Shown here: piece after piece, positions 6,131 through 9,602 of the stretch | Position numbering within the stretch: the first letter of the stretch is position 1 | How the letters are laid out: every line of letters begins with the position of its first letter | Assembly: GCA_016178255.1 (NCBI GenBank) | Contig: JACOTQ010000044.1 | Location: 1-9,602, forward strand | Length of the DNA stretch: 9,602 nucleotides | DNA from: Candidatus Colwelliibacteriota bacterium | GTDB lineage: Bacteria; Patescibacteriota; Minisyncoccia; UBA6257; Colwellbacteraceae | Direction of reading: 5' to 3' | Notes under the pieces: generated by a model | What the model was told of the DNA's origin: nothing | The model's database searches: none | Seen by the model: the letters and a program-made list of their open reading frames with translations, nothing else | Program-made: the position numbers and the translations under genes

Positions 6131-6158
6131 TTGCAATACTTTTGTAAAGGTTTATAGT
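6131..6158 (+). promoter_or_regulatory. Promoter for the plus-strand small gene
   Basis: TTGCAA (6131-6136), a 16-bp spacer, and TATAGT (6153-6158) form a reasonable sigma70-type promoter about 50 bp before the SD of the gene at 6211. TTGCAA is its own reverse complement. On the other strand it can serve as a -35 for a TATTAA at 6116-6111, about 14 nt before the tRNA-Ala 5' end, though with only a 14-bp spacer. The stretch 6098-6210 holds no other gene. Confidence 0.5.
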
Positions 6159-6171
6159 TCAGAAATCGAAT

Positions 6172-6196
6172 GGTTCCTTCAACGGTTCCTTGGTTA
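6172..6196 (+). repeat. Repeated leader element GTTCCTT(G/A)GTTA
   Basis: GTTCCTTGGTTA (6185-6196) precedes the SD of the gene at 6211, and GTTCCTTAGTTA (6548-6559) precedes the SD of the ORF at 6578: 11 of 12 bases match. An extra half copy, GGTTCCTT, lies at 6172-6179. Both full copies are followed by a G-rich SD and then AGCC before the ATG, so the two leaders look homologous. Confidence 0.55.
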
Positions 6197-6210
6197 GAGG
6201 GAGGCCAGCC

Positions 6211-6444
6211 ATGAATTGCAACGGTATTCCGTTCGGATTTCCGATACGAACAATCGTAAAGGAAGTTGAGGTAGTTTCCGAGTTGGAGTTCATGTCCGAT
6301 TTCTGGCACGCTGCCTCCGAAGCTTACAAAGAGCTTCAAGCGTGGCAGCCGGTAGATATGACGCAGGATGAACTGGTCATATCTTACCGCAAGATGGGCC
6401 CCACGAGTGTCCATGTCAGAGTTAGCATTAGTACGATGAGCTAA
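6211..6444 (+). CDS. Small orphan protein, 77 aa (paralog 1)
   Basis: I do not recognise the family. The ATG at 6211 follows a strong SD (GGGAGG 6199-6204, 6-nt spacer), which decides the start over a TTG at 6190. The protein is a paralog of the one at 6708-6953. They share IV(K/R)(E/D)V(E/D), then F-x(2)-(M/F)-x-DFW(H/Q)A-x(2)-EA-x(2)-EL, then EE/DE-x-V-x-(I/V)SYR-x(2)-G-x(2)-V and a final (V/I)S. The pattern suggests strand, amphipathic helix (about residues 29-47), then two strands. There is no signal peptide, membrane segment or cysteine cluster (one Cys). It reads opposite to almost all other genes and has its own promoter and terminator-like hairpin. The paralogy and SD make it a real gene; the function is unknown. 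Confidence 0.72.
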   Translation: MNCNGIPFGFPIRTIVKEVEVVSELEFMSDFWHAASEAYKELQAWQPVDMTQDELVISYRKMGPTSVHVRVSISTMS

Positions 6445-6474
6445 CTATGACAATGGCAAACGGGGCGCACCAGC

Positions 6475-6503
6475 GAGGGCAAGACTACACCAGTCTTGCC
6501 CTC
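6475..6503 (+). terminator. Terminator-like hairpin after paralog 1
   Basis: GAGGGCAAGACT pairs perfectly with AGTCTTGCCCTC (12 bp, loop ACACC). On the plus strand it is followed by AACCATATTTATT, a weak T-tract. It lies 30 bp after the stop of the 6211-6444 gene. No T-run follows on the minus strand. Confidence 0.7.
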
Positions 6504-6525
6504 AACCATATTTATTCAATATAAT
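6496..6525 (+). promoter_or_regulatory. Promoter for the zinc-finger/paralog 2 unit
   Basis: TATAAT (6520-6525) is a perfect -10, with TTGCCC (6496-6501) as -35 at an 18-bp spacing. The -35 lies within the 3' arm of the preceding terminator stem. A leader of about 45 nt follows, containing a 6-bp stem (CGCGGA/TCCGCG, 6529-6548) and the shared GTTCCTTAGTTA element. Confidence 0.55.
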
Positions 6526-6577
6526 TACCGCGGATGGTCGTTTCCGCGTTCCTTAGTTATAGAAGGGGGTTAGCCTT

Positions 6578-6802
6578 ATGGGACATGGCTATCGTTGCGA
6601 CTTCAGTGGGTGCGAGGAGTATTTCCCCTCGGTCTCGGAAAAGAGATCCCATATGAATCGCTGCCGATTCAAATTACGTAAACGTCCGGTAAGAAGGAGT
6701 GATGGCAATGACGTGGCCGGGACCCCTAAAAAGCGCTCGAAGAAACCCGCGGCCGATTGTGAGGGACGTGGACATTTCTCCGGATTTCCAGGTATTCAAT
6801 GA
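6578..6802 (+). CDS. Small C2H2-type zinc-finger ORF, 74 aa
   Basis: The N-terminus forms one zinc finger: Cys7-x4-Cys12-x12-His25-x3-Cys29, with Phe16 and aromatic Tyr5 at the usual core positions. This is the classical C2H2 spacing with Cys as the last ligand. A basic linker follows (FKLRKRPVRRSDG). The ATG at 6578 has a G-rich SD (AGGGGG 6564-6569, 8-nt spacer), a TATAAT promoter and the shared leader element, so initiation here is well supported. The last 95 bp overlap the gene at 6708 in the +1 frame. The tail there (TPKKRSKKP) is basic, but its sequence is also dictated by the other frame. Either the two genes overlap, or a frameshift (natural or from sequencing) separates a finger from the domain that follows. 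A DNA- or RNA-binding role is inferred only from the finger and the basic residues. Confidence 0.6.
   Translation: MGHGYRCDFSGCEEYFPSVSEKRSHMNRCRFKLRKRPVRRSDGNDVAGTPKKRSKKPAADCEGRGHFSGFPGIQ
6694..6699 (+). promoter_or_regulatory. SD deciding the start of paralog 2
   Basis: AAGGAG (6694-6699) lies within the zinc-finger ORF. It is 8 nt before the ATG at 6708, but only 2 nt before the ATG at 6702 and overlapping the GTG at 6699. This favours 6708 as the start. Confidence 0.6.
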
Positions 6803-6953
6803 TTTTTGGCAAGCAGTGGCAGAGGCCACAAACGAGCTAAGAACCAGAGATGGACTTGGACCCGAAGAAGAGGTCAACGTTTCTTACCGGACAGAAGGCC
6901 AAAAGGTACGCATCAGCGTGAGCCGGCTTAAGAGCCGACCCCTCGCCTGTTAA
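6708..6953 (+). CDS. Small orphan protein, 81 aa (paralog 2)
   Basis: This is a diverged paralog of the gene at 6211-6444; I know no family for it. The shared core begins at IVRDVDI and runs through FNDFWQAVAEATNEL (helix) to EEEVNVSYRTEGQKVRISVS (two strands). The first roughly 16 residues (MTWPGPLKSARRNPRP) are basic and differ from paralog 1. The C-terminus SRLKSRPLAC is also basic, whereas paralog 1 ends shortly after VSIS. The start is set by AAGGAG 8 nt upstream. Unlike paralog 1, it is preceded by a zinc-finger ORF that it overlaps by 95 bp; the shared leader element lies before the finger, not before this gene. A 12-bp terminator-like stem follows 20 bp after the stop. No signal peptide or membrane segment is seen. 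Confidence 0.72.
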   Translation: MTWPGPLKSARRNPRPIVRDVDISPDFQVFNDFWQAVAEATNELRTRDGLGPEEEVNVSYRTEGQKVRISVSRLKSRPLAC

Positions 6954-6973
6954 TGACAGGTAAACCAGTTTCT

Positions 6974-7016
6974 GAGACAAGTTGTTGCTTGGCGACAACT
7001 TGTCTCTTCGCGTTTT
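6974..7016. terminator. Terminator between convergent genes
   Basis: GAGACAAGTTGT (6974-6985) pairs perfectly with ACAACTTGTCTC (6995-7006), with a 9-nt loop. On the plus strand TTCGCGTTTT follows. It lies between the convergent stops of paralog 2 (6953) and the permease-hydrolase gene (7015), so it may stop both transcripts. The T-tract is better on the plus side. Confidence 0.7.
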
Positions 7017-8844
7017 AAACACCGCTTTGGAAAACATTTTTTGCCTCTTCCCATATTTCCGGGTTGTCATGCTTTTCTTTAATGAGATACCACCACTCGG
7101 CGCCCCACAAATAATATTCATCAAATCCGGCGGCTTTCGCGTAATCTATCGTGTCGCGGAAATAATCCGGACTGAAAATCCTAATTTGCTCATCATACGA
7201 AAGCAACGGGACTTCAACCGCTCCCCACGGTTCGGCTTGGAGTTCAATTACGATAAATGGCTTCGTGGGCTCATCAGTCAAAAACCGGAGAAGCTTATCT
7301 TTCAGTCTGAAAAATGAAGGACTTAACGGATAATCAATAATGCCCACATATTTTCCGATTGATGGCGGATAGACGCGGCGATACATAGTTGTGCCGAAAA
7401 CATCTCCGGCCTTAATTGCCTGGTACCACAGTCCAAATTCTCCTCCATCCGTAACCACAATCGGACGCGAGGAATCAAGGGAACGGACAAGGGCAACTTC
7501 TTTTTCCAGGAAGTCCGTTCCCCGTTTTTCACATAAGCCGAATTGTAAAAACGGCTCGTTCTCGACCTGCCAAGCCAAGATTTCAGAATCGTTATAATAG
7601 CGTTCGATGATGCGCGGGATGTATTCGCGAAGGGCATGTTCGCGATTTTCCGTTGTAAGTCCCTCTGCCCATGAAGGGACGTGGCACTCGGGCCAACGGG
7701 GAGTTCTCAAACCTAGAACAAGGATTACACTGATTCCGTTCTCCCTCGCCCTGGAAAGCTGCCAGTCAAGGTCGGAGAAATCCAATTTACCGCGCTCTTT
7801 TTCAATCTCATCCCAATAGGCGATTAGCCGCATCTTTTTCGGGCGCAAGTCGGTTACGATAGCATCGAAATTATTCTGCCAATCAAGACCTAACGCACGG
7901 CTATATTTGTCCGAAAACGTAACTCCCCATGTGACGGGGCGATTCTGGTCTACCGGAATACTTTTGGTATAAGTTACAAGTCCGAGCCACCCGAGACCAA
8001 ATATCATTAGAAAAACTGCGATGAGTTTGCGTATCCCTACTTTCCCAGAAAATTCTTCATGAAGAATAAACCATCCACCGAAGAAAATGACAATTAGTTT
8101 AAAACTCTGCGTTGCCTCTACAAGTGCCGGGTGGCCAAGCGAGATTGCGCCATTGATGAATACAGTACCCGCTAACGCCAACACCCGATTGTTCAGATAA
8201 AGCACCTTGTTACTCACTTCACTTTTATAGAGCGCAAGCAAGATGCGTCTCCGGACACTTGGTAAAACGAGTGAACAAACAGCAAGCGCCCCGGTTCCAA
8301 GCGAAATCCATACAAATCCCGTAAGGAAGGAGGTGTGGTCAAACGCTACTTTCTTAAGGACATTCGAAATGCCAAAAAACAGCGCGCTCACAAGCGCAGG
8401 CATTGCGCTTTGCAGTCGCACCTCGCGCCTCTCAATACCAAAGAACAAAATACCACTCCCCACAATTAAGACGAAGCCGATAAGATCTCCTAATCCCAAA
8501 TCATTGCCAAGGAACAAAATGCCCAAAAGATATGTCACGACCGGAGTAAGACCGCCAACAATCGGCAAAGCTATCGAAGCCTGACCCAATTTTAACGCTC
8601 TAAAAAAGAAAAACACGCCGATGAGAAAAAGAAACCCCGCGAGGAAGGCGATGAAGATAACCCCAAATGTGGCTGGCACGACTCCAAACGGAAACAGCAA
8701 AACCGCAAAGAGTCCGAAAATACCCGACCAAAAGGCGTATGTCCAGGGGTCAGACAGGTTTTCTTTCCGAAGCAATAATTTATCAAGAATGTTTGCCACT
8801 CCGGCCGCGATTGAACCTGCAAGCGTGAGGATGAACCAAGTCAT
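7015..8844 (-). CDS. EamA/DMT permease fused to a clan GH-A glycoside hydrolase, 609 aa
   Basis: Residues 1-292 are a drug/metabolite-transporter (EamA) permease made of two five-helix repeats, with helices at about 2-20, 35-52, 60-81, 89-112, 119-137, 147-164, 172-194, 221-237, 245-262 and 273-292. Residues 303-609 form a TIM-barrel hydrolase. VTWGVTF starts strand 1, MRLIAYWDEIEKERGKLDF (338-356) is typical of GH5/GH42-like enzymes, WQVENEP (425-431) holds the acid/base Glu430, and FIVIELQAEPW (530-540) holds the probable nucleophile Glu534. YYLWGAEWW (577-585) is the strand-8 tryptophan segment. The exact GH family is uncertain. Odd-numbered loops carry nearly all positive charge (RRR 198-200, R139/R140/R143, R82/K85), so the positive-inside rule puts both termini outside and the hydrolase on the cell surface. 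The ATG at 8844 overlaps the stop of the GH1 gene as ATGA and has no SD, so translation is coupled. I know of no characterised protein with this architecture. Confidence 0.88.
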   Translation of the reverse strand: MTWFILTLAGSIAAGVANILDKLLLRKENLSDPWTYAFWSGIFGLFAVLLFPFGVVPATFGVIFIAFLAGFLFLIGVFFFFRALKLGQASIALPIVGGLTPVVTYLLGILFLGNDLGLGDLIGFVLIVGSGILFFGIERREVRLQSAMPALVSALFFGISNVLKKVAFDHTSFLTGFVWISLGTGALAVCSLVLPSVRRRILLALYKSEVSNKVLYLNNRVLALAGTVFINGAISLGHPALVEATQSFKLIVIFFGGWFILHEEFSGKVGIRKLIAVFLMIFGLGWLGLVTYTKSIPVDQNRPVTWGVTFSDKYSRALGLDWQNNFDAIVTDLRPKKMRLIAYWDEIEKERGKLDFSDLDWQLSRARENGISVILVLGLRTPRWPECHVPSWAEGLTTENREHALREYIPRIIERYYNDSEILAWQVENEPFLQFGLCEKRGTDFLEKEVALVRSLDSSRPIVVTDGGEFGLWYQAIKAGDVFGTTMYRRVYPPSIGKYVGIIDYPLSPSFFRLKDKLLRFLTDEPTKPFIVIELQAEPWGAVEVPLLSYDEQIRIFSPDYFRDTIDYAKAAGFDEYYLWGAEWWYLIKEKHDNPEIWEEAKNVFQSGV

Positions 8845-9602
8845 TTTTTCGTTTCAGTATTTATGATTTTTTTATATTCAAGGGCGCTTCCGCGGACTTT
8901 CCGTTCCAACGTTCTATAATCTATTTCCACTAATCCGAACCGCAGCCAAAAACCTTTGTTCCATTCGAAATTATCCAGAAGCGACCAGTGAAAATAACCG
9001 CGGACGTCAACGCCTTCAGAGACGGCCTTCCGCGTATACCGGATATGTTCTTTTATAAAATTGGCGCGCTTCTCATCCCTTGAATCCGCGAGTCCGTTTT
9101 CCGTGATGTAAATCGGCTTATGGTATTTACCAAGCTGTTTCAAAATTTGATAAATGCCTTCCGGATAAATCTCCCATCCGAAATCACTGACGCTTTTATT
9201 CTCATTATATTGAATTCCCCATTGCGATTTCCAAGGATTAAGCCGGATTCGTGAGTGAAAATAATATTGAAAACCTATGTAGTCGGAATGAGCGATATAC
9301 TCCTCTAAGAACGGATTGTTCCGCCACCATCTGACTATCCGCAAGGCGATAAGATGCAAAGGCATACGGCTGTAAGAATTAAAATATACCAGACTTTCGC
9401 TAATTCCAACCTGCGCCTTCGAGTCTATTTTTTTGATTGCCTTGTAAGTCTGGATATATGTTTCCACGAGAACTTTTAAAACACGGTAATAGGAAAAGAT
9501 TCGCCAACCGTATCCCGGCGGCCTGTCGCCTCGGAAATATCCGTGGCGGGCAAATGTTTCCGGCTCATTGTATACTCCCCAAAAACGCACGTCGTCTTTG
9601 TA
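8841..9602 (-). CDS. GH1 family beta-glycosidase, C-terminal part (runs off the window)
   Basis: The 5' end lies beyond 9602; the frame is open to the last base (it begins YKDDVRFWG), and 253 residues are visible of an enzyme usually 420-480 long. It is a retaining beta-glycosidase of family GH1 (beta-glucosidase/beta-galactosidase group). The acid/base is Glu13 in VYNEPE, the nucleophile Glu168 in YITENGLAD, and the C-terminal block GYFHWSLLDNFEWNKGFWLRFGL (about 202-224, quoted in part) is the GH1 signature with the Trp/Glu that bind the sugar. Both catalytic residues are present, so the visible half looks intact. TGA at 8843-8841 overlaps the ATG of the permease-hydrolase gene, so both are in one operon. 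Signal peptide status cannot be judged. Confidence 0.93.
   Translation of the reverse strand, partial: YKDDVRFWGVYNEPETFARHGYFRGDRPPGYGWRIFSYYRVLKVLVETYIQTYKAIKKIDSKAQVGISESLVYFNSYSRMPLHLIALRIVRWWRNNPFLEEYIAHSDYIGFQYYFHSRIRLNPWKSQWGIQYNENKSVSDFGWEIYPEGIYQILKQLGKYHKPIYITENGLADSRDEKRANFIKEHIRYTRKAVSEGVDVRGYFHWSLLDNFEWNKGFWLRFGLVEIDYRTLERKVRGSALEYKKIINTETKK

Noticed and set aside
5855..6136. Minus-strand 93-codon ORF across the tRNA region
   Set aside because: It runs through tRNA-Ala and the hairpin spacer, so it cannot be a real protein gene.
6103..6414. Minus-strand 103-codon ORF
   Set aside because: Antisense to paralog 1, which has a strong SD, a promoter and a paralog; the minus frame has none of these.
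6837..7124. Minus-strand ORF across the terminator region
   Set aside because: It spans the convergent terminator and overlaps both paralog 2 and the permease-hydrolase in other frames.
8243..8584. Plus-strand ORF of 113 codons opposite the permease
   Set aside because: Antisense to hydrophobic helices of EamA; the Ser/Thr/Pro/Lys-rich product is a typical complement artefact.

Overview
The window looks like a compact genome of an uncultured bacterium, most probably of the Patescibacteria/CPR type. This assignment is an inference. It rests on tight gene packing, mostly weak or absent Shine-Dalgarno (SD) sites, a small GIY-YIG gene beside a tRNA, and very small orphan proteins. TGA acts as a normal stop codon. 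Nearly all genes lie on the minus strand. One short island of small genes (about 6130-7016) is on the plus strand and has unusually good SD sites, promoters and hairpin terminators.

Layout, left to right. 15-446 (-) is a 10-cysteine orphan protein with its own promoter. 543-1115 (-) is a DUF2585/UPF0314 membrane protein, downstream of and probably co-transcribed with an ABC exporter half-transporter at 1139-2956 (-). 3063-3659 (-) is a flavodoxin-fold NAD(P)H-dependent FMN reductase-like protein. It is preceded by a 14-codon mini-ORF (3656-3700) with a strong SD, whose stop overlaps the reductase start. 3830-4543 (-) is a PIN-like nuclease, 10 bp behind a ClpP-fold serine protease of the SDH family (4554-5579). 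5638-5886 (-) is a GIY-YIG protein. 6024-6097 (-) is tRNA-Ala(TGC), followed by a hairpin-rich spacer.

The plus-strand island holds two paralogous proteins of about 80 residues (6211-6444 and 6708-6953) and a C2H2-type zinc-finger ORF (6578-6802) that overlaps the second paralog in another frame. Each unit has a recognisable promoter and a 12-bp terminator-like stem, and the two leaders share a 12-nt element. This looks like a duplicated and diverged unit of unknown function.

The right end is a carbohydrate operon on the minus strand. It holds the C-terminal half of a GH1 beta-glycosidase (runs off the window at 9602) and, overlapping it by ATGA, a fusion of a ten-helix EamA/DMT permease to a clan GH-A glycoside hydrolase (7015-8844). 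The loop charges suggest the hydrolase domain faces outward, so transport and sugar cleavage would be joined in one polypeptide.

The best candidates for something undescribed are the plus-strand small-gene island, the permease-hydrolase fusion, the protease/PIN pair with its GIY-YIG neighbour, and the leader mini-ORF coupled to the flavoprotein.
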